In this document: positions 1 through 44,950 of the stretch, in pieces | Position numbering within the stretch: position 1 is the first letter of the stretch | How the letters are laid out: the number at the start of each line of letters is the position of its first letter | Origin: Struthio camelus | Lineage: Eukaryota > Chordata > Aves > Struthioniformes > Struthionidae | DNA: 64,000 bases | Assembly (NCBI RefSeq): GCF_040807025.1 | Contig: NC_090946.1 | Coordinates: 5,188,001-5,252,000, forward strand | Reading direction: 5' to 3' | Notes under the pieces: model-generated | What the model was told of the DNA's origin: nothing | The model's database searches: none | Seen by the model: only the letters and a program-made list of their open reading frames with translations | Position numbers and translations under genes: made by a program

Positions 1-163
1 AACTATTGAAAGGCCTCCTCTACACATCAGCATGTCTGCTGTTTTTTCCCCTAGCACTCTGAGCTGTCTGCATTCTTGTTTGGCCCAGGTTGCGTTTCTT
101 GCTAAATTAAATCCTTTCGTAATACTCACATGACTTTTTCTCTCTTTAATATCCTTCTGGCAG
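1..163 (+). other. DRD4: 3' end of the last DRD4 intron
   Basis: This is intronic sequence ending in a pyrimidine-rich tract and a CAG acceptor immediately before the DRD4 terminal exon. The intron is phase 1: the split glycine codon takes one base from the upstream exon, which lies outside the window. Nothing else is recognised here. Confidence 0.85.
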
Positions 164-366
164 GTGCTTTCCTCTTCTGCTGGACACCTTTTTTTGTGGT
201 CCACATTACAAGGGCTCTCTGCAAGTCCTGCATCATTCCTACTCAAGTCACCAGCATTGTCACTTGGCTGGGTTACGTCAACAGTGCTGTCAATCCCATC
301 ATTTATACGGTTTTCAATGCGGAGTTCAGGAACTTCTTCCGCAAAGTCTTGCACCTCTTTTGCTGA
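164..366 (+). CDS. DRD4: Dopamine receptor D4, terminal coding exon (partial gene)
   Basis: This exon encodes the end of the D4 dopamine receptor, a Gi/o-coupled class A GPCR of the plasma membrane. It completes a split Gly codon and then reads 66 residues to a TGA. Visible landmarks are the TM6 toggle motif CWTP, followed by FFVVHI, the third extracellular loop with its Cys pair (ALCKSC), and TM7 with [11 protein letters not shown] and the NPxxY motif as NPIIY. Helix 8 ([13 protein letters not shown]) ends in a very short tail whose last residue is Cys, the usual palmitoylation site of D2-like receptors. The wording of TM7 and the C-terminus fits D4 better than D2 or D3. Earlier exons lie upstream of the window. 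The neighbour DEAF1 is the same as in human. The identification is secure. Confidence 0.96.
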
Positions 367-421
367 GTCTACTGGAACTGGAGGGGAGAAGGAAAGACCT
401 GGATATTTTTTTGTATAGTTC

Positions 422-427
422 ATTAAA
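422..427 (+). terminator. DRD4: Probable DRD4 polyadenylation signal (ATTAAA)
   Basis: ATTAAA is the common variant of AATAAA. It lies 56 bases after the DRD4 stop and is followed within about 20-40 bases by a GT-rich stretch (tctgctgttgttgttgggg) typical of a downstream element. This would give a 3' UTR of only about 80 bases. Later signals cannot be excluded. Confidence 0.5.
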
Positions 428-449
428 GTTCTATTTCTGCCTAATGTCT

Positions 450-3400
450 GCTGTTGTTGTTGGGGTGGAGGGAAGGAGGAGAGATGGCAGTTAAAGGATG
501 GTGGTTCCCAGCTCTTTGTCTCCACTACAGAGAGTTACAAGTAAACATCAGTGGATACAGCTCTGATACTCTCCCCACTGGATACTGCTCACGCAGTCAA
601 GTTTTCAAACATTTGGTGCTTGACGTAAGCAGCAAGAGATGCCACAAGAAAGCATGGATGATTCTCAAAAGAGTTCTTGCTTTGGATTCAGCTGTTTCTT
701 CTAGTTTGGGCTCCTCTTAGCACAAGGTTGGTCACTAAGCAAAATACACACCACCCTACGAACCACAGAGGCAAAAGAGCTTTGAAACATGCACCTGCTC
801 TGGCCTGGAAAGTCACAGACATGTTCACTGTGCTCACCGCTGCATGGGGGAAATCCTACCAGCTGCTGTCTCAGGATGGGTTACTGAGGAAGCCATCTGG
901 TGCACAGCCCTCCCTTACTGCAGTCCACCCTGCCAAGGCCCCTCTCCACAGATCCCATAGGATTTAAACTGTGAAGAAAATCCAACTTCATGGCTGCAGA
1001 GCAAATTCAAGCCCTGCTGGAAGCGTGCTAGGAAACATTCAGTCTCTCCGGAGCTGCTCTCGGATGCTGGGCTGCCTCCTTCACCCTGGCAAAGAAGCCC
1101 CAGGGGAAGTCTGAAAAGGCGATTGCAAGTAATGGACCCTCCCCTCCCCCTCAGTCCATTTTAGCTCAAAACTGGCTTTGGGCAGAGCTGCTTTTAGCCT
1201 GGCACAACTGTCCGAGGAGGGCTAAGGGGCTGTTTCCCTTACTTACTTAAAACCTCTGGCAACTCTGGAGTGATGCCCTGTGTGCTGTATGAAGTGTATT
1301 CAGCTGTCGCTGAGCCTGCCACGGCCTCTTCTGGCTGCCTGGAGTGCTGTTGAGGCTCTTAACAGGGATGTGAGGTAACTTCTCAAGCACAGTCCATGGA
1401 CAGGGCACTCTGGAGGAAAAAAAAAAAAATCTGCTTTCCCGTATGTTCACGCTCCAGGTAAGAGTGTATCTACCTGTGCATCCTCCCTTCCCTCTGCCCT
1501 TACTACTTCTAAATCCAAAGGCCAGTTTTACTTGTGTTTGACAAAGGGACATTAAGGGCCTATGAAAAAAAATAATTGAAGATAAGCAATAATCGGATAG
1601 AAATCAGAGAGCACCCCCTCCATGCTGGTGCTCCCTCTGAAGGAAGGGCAGCAGAGGAGCTCAGCCAGTTGGTTATTGGCCATGAGCATCCGGGTGCGAG
1701 AACAAGCACCCCTCTTAGGTAGCAGAGGAGAACCACCGTCATTTGCTTTGCTGCTCCTGGAAGATGTTTTTTGATATTTATTGTTCTCCACAACCAAATA
1801 TAAACACTAGCATTTGGGGCAGTATGATAAATGTAAAGGATTGGCAGTATCAAAGATGGACAACCAAACTGTCTTAAAGGCCTGGCATATGAGAGGGAGA
1901 CCTTTTTCATGGCTTAGCAAGGACATTTGCCCGATAGGTGTGAATTTAAAGAACAGCAGCCCCTTCTAAGGGCCCACCTTTCAAATGCAGGGAAGCTCTA
2001 GCGAGCTGGAGACAGAAGCTGCATTTACATCTGCATTGTTATTTCATGTACATACATCCTAAACTGACCTGCTCCCCTTTCTTTTCATTTCACTTTGGGC
2101 AGAAATTTCAGCTTGTGCATGTAACAGTGGCTTGACGCCCCCCCCCCCCAAATATTCCCAGCACGGCAGGAAGGCCAGCCCCTGGGAAATGCCAAAATTT
2201 GGCAAAGATCTGGAGAAATCAGATGGCAAAGGGAACATCCAGGTCGATGCTGTGCGTTAGCACTTCTTTCTAATCCAAAAGCTTTTATTGCTTCAAGGCA
2301 GCAGGCTCTTGCACACACATGCGCATACAAACACACACAGAGGTGAAGCCTCCAGTGGCCTTTCCAAATGCATTTTGGCAATAATACCAGAAAGACCACC
2401 TCAAGACAAGAATCATTTATGTCTCCCAGGATGCAGCATGTCTAATTAAGACACTGACAGCTCCCAGGAACTCTCGTTACACGCTCACAAAACACAAGAG
2501 CTCTTGCCTTGCTAATTGTCATGGTTTCTCTGCCTGGGAACGGTGACAGCACTCAGGTTGCTGTAGCACAGGACCTGCAGTCCTAACAGGGATTTACAAA
2601 GGCCCCGGTAAGAATGCATACGACTGCCTAGTAATAGCTTTAGATACACACACACCCAAATGCACAATTACGTTATTGCTAGGCCTCCAAAATTACTTAC
2701 CAAGCTGAACAATGCATGCCAGAAACCATTCCTAGCCTGCTGAAACTCCTTTCTCCCTTTTGGTAAACCCGAACACAGTGACACCAAGGGTAGCTGGAGG
2801 GAGTGGGTAACGCTTTCCTCTGAGGCTCAGGAGGGAAGAAAATTATTACTGCACAAATCAACAATCTTCCAACTAATGATTTTTGGATCTGGTTGTTATC
2901 TTTCCAATGGGTAATTTGTTTGCTTGGAAACAAAGAAGAAAATTCTGCAGGGAGTTCTTAAGATTTTCTTTGACTAAGGATAACAATTGTTCAAGCAATT
3001 TATCATCTACAAATAAACACATTCAATTCCCACAATGATTATATTCTAAGTTTTCAAGTTCCATATTTTCTGTCCTTATGTTGGGGACAGCTGCCCAGGA
3101 CACCAGAGCTCTGATGAGAATCTCTGTGACAGCTTTAAATGTAGATGACTGATACCTAGAGTTTCTCATGGAGGAAAGGCATGTGTTTGCCTGGGACCTG
3201 AAGGGAGTTTCTTTGCCTCCCTCTGAACAATCCAGAACTCTTTGCTGGTAAATAACAGCAATGGGTTTCTTTTTAACCCATTTTCAAACACAGACTCACT
3301 CCCATTGTACAAACATGAGACTTGGTAAGTTTGGATTACATGAGAGTTGGTAAGTTTGGATTCATTATCGTATCCCAGCTCGCTTCTTAACGTAGTTATA

Positions 3401-5430
3401 ATGTTCCTCGAATCCACACAAAGTTCTGCTTCTCAAACCAGCAGTACTCTATAAGGGCATTTCTCTTTGGAGGACGCAAACCAAAGGGGTGAAGCAATGA
3501 AAATAACTATTTTCCAACTGAAAGCAGAGTTTGGCATTAGAAGTGAAGCTTTAACACTCCAGAGGTGCTACTTTTGCACTAGCCTTCCTGCATTCTAATG
3601 CGAGATGCTGCCGCTGATTTATTTTGGGACTGCATCAATCCACAGACTCACTAGATTGCAACTTCACAGCATTCCCTGAGAAAAACACCTCTACTCAAAG
3701 ACACCAACACTATATGAAATTTGGACTGATTTGACAAAGAAAAGAAAAAAAGCGCATTACTTGCTACCCTTCCTCTTCAATACTAGGCAGGCCACATGAG
3801 CAGCCCAGTTGAACGACCAGCTTGCTAATCTTGGGCTTAAAGGTGGACACATATTGCTCAACTGAAGCGCATCTATATTAAGAGCTTTCCACCAACTCAA
3901 AGGTGCTGTTGAAGCAGGTCGCTGAGAACAAAGCTTGCTTTTTATCCAAATAGCAGCATGAGGTGTTTGACATACAGCAGTATTTCATTTAGTCAAAAGC
4001 AAAACCTTAATGGGCATTAGGCACCCTGTAGATTACAGTTGTATTACTGAGGGTTCAATTGAGACTGTCCTTTCAAATATAATTAACTAATTCTCTTTAA
4101 GATTTAGAAAACAGGCAATCATAACGTAACAACGGAAGAAGAAACTATTAGAAATACTGAAGTAATTCTTTGGGAAGCTGGAGGAGGGAGTATCTTAACA
4201 CAGAAATCTAAAAATAATTGCATATTCTCTCCGTCCCAGGAGTTTTACGTATGTATTTTTTTGTACTCATTCTGCCTCAGTTTGTGCATGGCTTTCCATT
4301 AGAGAATGATTTTCTTAACAGTAGACAGGCACGCTTCTACCTTTATTTTACAAACCCTAATTCTTCACCCTCAATAGGCAGCAGTCTCTCCTTTCAGCAG
4401 TACTGCCTTTGCCCATTAAGTTCTGCAGTAAGAGAAATAACTTTTCCAGTAAACCGCCAACCATCAGAAAAAAACATGAATCAACTGCCACCAACCTGTG
4501 CTGGATATCAGTAGTCATCTCTCTGTGAAGAGGTCCCATCTGCTGCTCCTCAGTAGCTGGAACAGCAGGCAAAAAAACCCCTACTGAATGGTCTTTCGGA
4601 AGAGAGAGCTCAACAGTACACGAGACTGGCATAAGAGATGATAAACCAGTTTCCACCTCCTTATACAAAAAAAATTTTGAGATTCACAGAGGAGGGAATG
4701 GATTTATTAGACATCTCTGTTTTAAGATTAAAGATTTTCCATCACTTTTTTCTCCATTATTACTTTCCTGTAACTCTGGATGAAAATTTCCTCCTTTTGA
4801 TAACATTCATGATGCTGGATGGAGTCACTCTATGATTCAAAGGTAGCCCCTCTTATACTGTAGGATAAACAATAATCCTCCTTCCCCAACGATGCTAAAT
4901 TGGAATGAATAACCAGATGAGTTAAGTACACCACTCACAGTTGTTATGCCTGAGACTGAAAAAAGAACCAAGGAAGAAGCGTGGATGTTTACGAGAATCC
5001 TCAAGTTTGATGTATTAATCTTAAAAAAGAAATAAAGGAGCCTGATTAGTCTAAATTATTAAAGGAATACATTAATAATTACAGGATTTTGTTGCCTTAA
5101 CCACTGTAGTGAAAGAAGCAAATAAGTTCCTAACGCTCATCACTTCTCTGATTAGTAGTACATTAAATAGCAATGACATGATAACACTCATTTATATATT
5201 CTTGCTTTGGGTTTGATCAGATCTAATTTTGGCCAGATGGCTGCTACCAGGTGGCAGCTAAGGCATGCCAACATCATGAAATTTCACCTTTCCTGCTGAA
5301 AAATCTACATCCAGTCTTTCTAAATGAAGACAAAGAGTAAACACACAGGTGTAATACGTACCATCCTGTAACCACAGCTGCATTCTAGTCGTACCAACTC
5401 CTAACAGCCCCGTCTGCTCAGACTTTCTGC
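450..5430. other. Intergenic region between DRD4 and DEAF1 3' ends
   Basis: This is the interval between two genes that converge tail to tail. I found no reading frame with recognisable homology, no RNA gene and no clear transposable element. It contains a 12-base C homopolymer at 2138-2149, a CA-rich stretch near 2310-2340, and a local duplication of about 17 bases near 3323-3363 (two copies of ttggtaagtttggatt). The short frames here look like chance. Confidence 0.6.
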
Positions 5431-5494
5431 ATTTATTAATAGAGTAAAGTGCTGCAGTGGGAATTAAATAGTACAGTAGGGCGCTCTCATGCTT

Positions 5495-6092
5495 TCACTG
5501 CATTTTATTTAACAACACGTTATTTTTCACTTATATTCAAGTGCAGAAGCTCCAGTGTGTTCCAAATTTGCCCAGCACAGAGGGAACACAGGAAAAAAAA
5601 ATTCTTCCAATGGCAAATAAGAGTTTATACAGTCTTTTTCAAGACAATTAAATAAACCAATGAAGGATCACTCCTTTTTCTTATGAGAGGTAGGGAGGCA
5701 CAGGGAGAAGGAACACTGGCAAATCATTGCAGCAACTGCTTTAGATCCATCTCAAGAGAGATGATATCACTGTAATCCACATGGTGGAGATTTCAGTCTG
5801 GCAAGGTCAAAGCTTCCTTAAACTGAAGGCAGCTCCCAGCTGGTAGATTTCAGATAGCTGTTTCCCCCCCACCCCACCCCCCAGATCAGGATTTCTCAGT
5901 CTCTGCATTATTCAAACTTTTGGAATAGGCTTGTGAGAAGGCAAATGCTGTCACAGTATAAAAAAGTCTTTCAAAAATGAGTTTGCTAGTGAGAAGAGTC
6001 TGGTTCCTAAATGACAGACCATTCACGTTTGGCTTGCCGATCCAGCCGGCCATACTACATCGTTCATGGAAAACATAAAGAGGTAGGTTTGT
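5495..6092 (-). other. DEAF1: Probable DEAF1 3' untranslated region
   Basis: This is sequence between the DEAF1 stop codon and the first minus-strand AATAAA. It has no long reading frame and contains a C-rich run at about 5864-5882. The boundary is inferred only from the polyadenylation signal. Confidence 0.5.
5514..5519 (-). terminator. DEAF1: Probable DEAF1 polyadenylation signal (AATAAA on minus strand)
   Basis: Reading down the minus strand from the DEAF1 stop codon, this is the first AATAAA I find, about 575 bases past the stop. A second AATAAA lies at 5432-5437. Either could define the transcript end. Confidence 0.5.
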
Positions 6093-31820
<25,728 letters not shown>

Positions 31821-31963
31821 CCGAGGCGGCCGGGGAGCGGGGGGGGGAGAGGAGGGCGGCCCGCCCGAGTGGGTCCGAGCCCCCGCCGTTCTCCCCCGAG
31901 CGAGACGGGGCGAGGGGAGGCCCCGGAGGGGCCGGGGCCGGGGTGGGGGGGGGGGCGATCCTC

Positions 31964-32594
31964 CGAAGTCAGCCGAGCGGTGCCGAACGTGTTTCCCCCG
32001 CGGCGGAATCGAGCGCTTCCGAACCGCTTTCCGATCGTGCCCGAAGTCTCCCGAGTCCCTGCCAGGCCTCGTCCGATGGCAATCGGTGAGCTCGGCCCGC
32101 GTTTCCTCCCGGCTGGCCAATCCGAGCGCACGACGGGAGCCGAGCTCGGCCGAGTCCGTAGCTGCGCGGCCCGAAGCGATACCTGACAGATCGGCTGGGA
32201 AACCCGAGCCTGCCCGAACAGCGCCGAGTCCCCGAGCGGTCCGGCCCAGAGGGTCGAAGAATCCCGAATCCGCTCGAGTCCTTTCCGATCCCGCCCGAAG
32301 GCGGGCGAGGCGGACGCGAGGAGAGCCGAGCTGTGCCGAGTCCTCTCCGATCGCGCCCGAATTCCCCTTCGCGAGCCCGAACGGAGACGCCCGAACGGGC
32401 ACTGCCCGAATCCGCCCGAAAGCGACCGAACCGGGCCGAGCGCTCCGATCGCGCCCGAAGGCAGGGGGGGCGGGGAGGGCAGAGAGCTCCTCCCAGGCGC
32501 GCGGAGACGAACGGCCGCTGCGCACAGGCTGCCGGGATGCTGGAGGACTGGGCGGTGGCGGCGGTGGGGGAGGGGGGAACGAGAGCGGCGCGAA
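31964..32594 (-). promoter_or_regulatory. Dense one-orientation cluster of TTCG motifs (degenerate minisatellite)
   Basis: By hand I count about 19 TTCG/CGAA tetramers here; all but one read TTCG on the DEAF1 sense strand. Positions of CGAA on + include 31964, 31984, 32020, 32042, 32172, 32215, 32255, 32265, 32296, 32358, 32378, 32392, 32407, 32417, 32427, 32456, 32508 and 32591; the single reverse one is at 32368. Near-identical 17-18-base blocks of form YTCCGATCGCGCCCGAA recur near 32029, 32282, 32346 and 32444, so the cluster seems to derive from a decayed tandem repeat. TTCG is the core bound by the DEAF1 SAND domain. Confidence 0.6.
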
Positions 32595-32595
32595 C

Positions 32596-39719
<7,124 letters not shown>

Positions 39720-39778
39720 ACCTCAGCTCTGTTTGGCATGACACATTTTCCCAGCACATTTCTTCTGTAAATGTTTTT

Positions 39779-39796
39779 TTATATATATATATATAT
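39779..39796 (+). repeat. TA dinucleotide run
   Basis: A short TA microsatellite lies in the TMEM80 3' UTR. Confidence 0.8.
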
Positions 39797-40720
39797 TTAC
39801 AGCATTTGGTTTTTTTTTTTTTCCATCTAATAATCATGTAGAACTTTCTCCTGTTTAAATTACAAGTGTTTTTGTGGCAGAGATCTTCCTGAATGGATAG
39901 GTAAAATATCCCATATAGTTGCTCTGTTTCACCATCTCATCAGCTAGCTCATTTATTGGCAAAGGCCAGAGATGATTCAGCTAAAAGCTGTGAGAATCAT
40001 TCAGCTTAATGCTGACGTATTCGTTAGGGATCTATATTAAATATTCATTCCTAGCACAGAACAAATAGCAGCCAGTGTATCATCTACCTATATGCCTTTG
40101 AGATTACATTAGTTTTAATGGCATTGCAGCAACATACGACTGAAGTAATATGTAAGTGAATCAGGCTAATACAGTATGGACTCATTTTTGCCTTACCACA
40201 TAGACCCTTGTGTCTGAGGCCACAGTTTTGTTTTATTATGCACCTTCTGCTCTCATTTGTGTTTCGGACCCCAGTGGTACTTTCCCTGACTTTAGTACGG
40301 CACTACCTGATTTATCCCAATGGGAGACAGTTGAGTTTCATGCATTCACTGAGAGCTGAGCTGGTGTTTGGGCAGCTGGTCCTTAGGGACACAAAGGGCA
40401 AAGGCAGTAGTGTGTGTTTGTTTCAAATAGGGTGGCCTTAAGATGAGCATAAACATTCGCACGCCTTTCTGTCCTATTTAAAAGTCAAACTGATTGCTGC
40501 CAAACATGTTTCTATTCAGTTTTAATATATCTCTTTCCATGATTCTGCAAATATTACTACATTCAAGCCTTTTCTGTTAAATGAACTGTGTGCAAGTAGA
40601 GCTTTTTCACTGTATCAAAAATGCGTGCATAATAATGTAAACCTTGGGAAGTTTGTGGGGTTTTTGTACAAGCAGACAGTTTTGTATTCAGAATTTCTTA
40701 TTTTTGTATTTATTTATTCA

Positions 40721-40726
40721 AATAAA
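40721..40726 (+). terminator. TMEM80: Probable TMEM80 polyadenylation signal AATAAA
   Basis: A canonical AATAAA overlaps a second AATAAT. It is followed by a GT-rich element (gcagagtgtcttgttc) about 30 bases on. Confidence 0.65.
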
Positions 40727-40759
40727 TAATGCATTAGATCTAGGCACCATTTGAAGTGC

Positions 40760-43700
40760 AGAGTGTCTTGTTCAGATCCTAGGGTACAGTTAAGCTATGG
40801 AAAGGAAAACTAGGCGAGACTATTTGCAAAAGAGTCTTCTGATCCGGCTGCTTCTGTATATAGGCCATTCCCCTGCAGTGGGAAAGAGAGTTTGAGTTCT
40901 GTGCTAATTTATACTCCCCAGGAGCTGAAAATGCAGTGGTGTAGGTCCAGTATTGTCTCCGCTACACTGCTTTTTTCCTTCCAGTGATGACAGAAGGGAG
41001 CAAAAGATGTAAAAGTTCCTGCAGAAGCACCCGGATTGATAACTCAGTCATACTCCGGGGAGCTCTTTCCAAGGCCAGTAACACCAGCTTCCATCCATGT
41101 TATGCCTCCCAGTAGTCAGAATCAAAACATGCACTTTGGCATGAATCTCCTTGGGTCGGATCCTCGTCCTGTTCAAATCAGTGGCACAAAACTTTTGTTT
41201 ATTGTGGTAGGAGCAAGATTGCACCCATGAAGACAATGTGAAAGCAGCAGAACCGGGTGCTAAAGAGCAGCCAGGAAATTGACTGACCAAATGTTTCTAT
41301 GTGTAACCTACACAAATCAAATACCCACCCATTTCTCTTTCCAAATTTGCTATGCATGTTGGAATGTGCACATCACACACTTGTTAAAAAGAGTGACAAA
41401 CATACCAAGCTCTATCTACCCTAGTCATGATGAAAGCCTACCAAGTAAAACCCTTTTCTGTACACATAAGAATAAAAGGACACTTATTTCCTGGTAGTTA
41501 ATTATACCTGCCTCGTGTGAAGGTGTGGAAATAGAAAATCTGACAGGATTTAAAGGAAAAATTGCTAAGTGGAAAAAAAAGATCACCTGGATGCAGGTGG
41601 TATGGCAGATGGGGGTCACTTGTTAAATTCAAGTTGTAACCTCTGTGTTGTATCTTCCTTTCTTCTTGTGCTGTTCAAGGACTGTTACAAAAAGAATGCA
41701 AAATACTAGCACAACCTGAGGTAGCAAAGACTGAGAGTATAGATGCAGGACATACTAGCACAGCTAGCGGAAGGTGCTCCTACCCCTAGTTGTTTTAACT
41801 GACTTCCCACCACAGGTCACCAGCCATTCAGCTTTGGCCCTACAACTGTTCGTGTCACTGAGCTGTAAAACCAGATCACTAGCCTAATCCGTGCATAAAG
41901 TAGCCCTCCAAAATGATTGTTCTGGTGAAGGTGTTGATTAGGTGGTGGCGGCCATCCATGGCACAGGAACAAGTTCTGTTTCTGTTTATCCTCACAGCAT
42001 GGTATGGTCAGATGACGTTTGGGACAGTTTGCTGGATTGGAGAGCACTTACCATACAAGTAAAAATAATAAGTGTGTTTTACTATTAATAATACAGATAA
42101 AAAACATGAATTAGCAATGTGCATATGATAATAAACAAAAAATCTTGATCTCAGTTCAGAGCACCACCTGGTGGCTTACAGACCCCAGTGGTCACAGACT
42201 CCAGGATGGCCATTAGTGCTTGCTGGGGGGTCAGCTGACCCCCTCCCCCCAACCTGGATTTACAGCCCCAAAAGGGCAGAACAGTTGGATTTCATTTTTC
42301 CAGTTCAAGATAAAATTGACCATAAACTTTTTCTGATTAGATAATCAGATACTCAGATATTTCTGCTGCTGTCAGTCCCTCACTGTGTGATGAATGCAGG
42401 AGACGGCAGAAGATACCTGTAAGCTACAGACAGTTCCTTCTTCTCAGATATTCCCAGGGTTTGAAAAGGAATTGTCGCTTATGTTGGTGACTGATTTAAT
42501 GACAGATTCACTCCCTGCTGAGCTAATAGAAAAACCCAAAGTGGATCAGGCCCTGACCTCAGAGTATTTTTTCTAATCAGTGACACCTTTTTCCAGTCTG
42601 TTCGCACTGTTCAGAGGAGCCAGGGCATGGCATAGTAAAGCCATTGATGATATCTGCCAGACATAAGATTGCTTTTAATTATGAGGCCCAGCCCTTCTGA
42701 AACAGGATGAGCAAGTTGGATGAAAACGGCATTAAAAATTTAGAGGAACACGTATTTTGAGGAGCTCGGTTTGGGTGTTGTTTGCTCTGCAAGGAAGAAA
42801 CCTTTGTTCTCAAGCCATCATAGGGGTGTCTGCCGCCAACGTGATTTAAAATGCTGATCCCGAGAAGCAAGTTAGCCTCCTGGGATTTCAAACTCAGAGA
42901 TGTTTTTTAGAGATAGGACTTTACTGGTCCATGGCCTTTTTTGTGTTCCTGAGCAGGCAGAAACAACATACAGACCAAGCTGTAACTGAAGTGCTATGTT
43001 CCTCAAGTGCCAGTCAGCCGTTTTAGTCACAATATGAGCAGCTTTGAGCTGTGGGAGGAGTAAAGCTTGAGATGGGGGGACCTGCGTTCATTTGTTTCTG
43101 CCTATGGGAACCAAGCAAGCAAAGTTGGCATACAAGAATTGCTGCTGGGGAGTAGGATAATTCCCCATCTAGCTTAGTGCCTTTTGTCCCATTTGGACCT
43201 GCATCAGCTGTTGCAGGGAAGATGCAATAAACTCAGTTGTGGTTTTCTTCCTTGCTTGGAGGGGAATTTCTCTCCTCTACTTAGCAGTTAAGAGATTTCC
43301 TACAGGACACAGTACTTCACAGCAGCCCACTGTGACTATCTTCATAATGAACGTGGGGGCCAAAGCTGCCAGATAGCAAGCAATTTAGTGCCTTAAACAT
43401 GAGGTATCTTTTCCACACAATCCTTCCAACTACCTATTTGCATCCTGGGAAAGTCAGCTCAGCCCAGGAGTTGCACTGAAACACCCAAGTGGTGAATGAC
43501 GCATTTTAGTGGGTAAGGATCTCTTGCACAAAACCTTTCAACTCATAAGGCCTGCTGGTCTCCAACACAGCTTATATTTCCCATCACGTTTCCCTCAGTG
43601 AGAAGGGCTCTCCTTTCTGTTGACTGATATCCCTTCTCCCTCCCTGTGTTGTGGTTGATACTCTCTAGATGCTTCTTCTCCTAGGCATGGCTGTATTTTC

Positions 43701-44950
43701 ATGGTGCACGCCATACTTGTGGAGCACCTCCTGGGAGCTCACTGGCATTGCGGCAAGGAGGATGAAGGGGCCCTGGGTGGGTGCGCAATATCGAGTGTCT
43801 GCTCATGTCCTCCTGCAGTGGAAGAGGACATTTCTTTCGTCGAAGCTGAGCTGCGAAAATCTAACTGTCATTCAGGAAACTGGCTCTCCCTCTCCTCATC
43901 CAGCTCACCCTGCAGCATTCCTCCCGTGACAACTCATCGGGGCGTTTTCTGCCACATGGCTTCCTGGACACGGGCCAAGGAGAAAGCTGAGCACTACCCC
44001 CCATATTGCGGCACGTATTGAGAAAAACCACAGTGACAGGTAACTCTACAAGCATGGAGTTACGGGAGCCACATATCCTCCACTCTCATGTCCCGTGGTG
44101 GAAACGTTTTCTTATTTCTTTCTCTGGTGTGTAATGGCGTTGCACTCCCACTGCAGCTATTTCTCCCCTGGGGCAAGGAATAGGGGGTATCTCCTCTTTC
44201 AGCAATGCTCTCTTGGGAAAACTGAACGACCTCCAAGGTCACTTCCTTGCTGTCAGACTTGGCTTCAGTAGACATGGCTTCAAAGCATATTATATGGCTG
44301 GTGGGGGAGACCTGCTATACACGTGCTCTTTGACAAAATGATCTCATAAACTCCATTTTTTAAAGAGGTCAGGCTGGCCGGATGGATCTCACATGACTCC
44401 TGCCATTCCTGCAAGAGCCATATGTCCAGCTGATGTTTCCCAGCTAAATGATCAGCACCTGAGCTGATTCCATCATTTTAAAGAAAAGTGCTTAAAAACT
44501 AAAATCTGGGAACAAATGAAACTAGGCGTCCTTTTAAAGTAATAGTCTGCCCATGCAAGAGACCTTTTTCAGAGTTCAGTTCCCTTCTAGGCCCCGAGAT
44601 ACACGGTCAGTAGGGCTGAGTTGGCAGCACGGCAGATCCCAAAGCACAGTTCAAACGTCCTCTCCGTGTTCTGGCAGCAGAAACTCAGGCGTGTGCTTGG
44701 ACCACCCTGACAATTTCCAGATAAGGCAGGCAGCACCCACAGCGGTAAGGACAAGTGTGCCCTCTGCCATATTGTCATTATTGCCCCTGGCTTTGGGTCC
44801 TGCTGCTCAAAAAGGAGCAACAAGGGACTGTGTGAAGAGGCTCAGTGATTCCTGATGATGCAGGTAACATAGCTGTACGTTAGCAGAGGAGAGCTGCCTG
44901 CGCCTACTGCTAAGGAGCAATTCCTGCTCGGGCTGCCCCATGCTGGGGTG
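40760..44950. other. Intergenic region downstream of TMEM80
   Basis: No known gene is recognised. Reading frames are short and without familiar motifs. No clear transposon is seen. Confidence 0.6.

Larger units (their letters stand above)
39720..40745 (+). other. TMEM80: TMEM80 3' untranslated region
   Basis: This is AT-rich sequence downstream of the stop, about 1 kb to a clear AATAAA at 40721-40726. It includes a TA dinucleotide run (39779-39796) and a T run just after. Several TTTTTGTATT and ATTTA elements precede the signal. The cleavage site is inferred. Confidence 0.65.
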
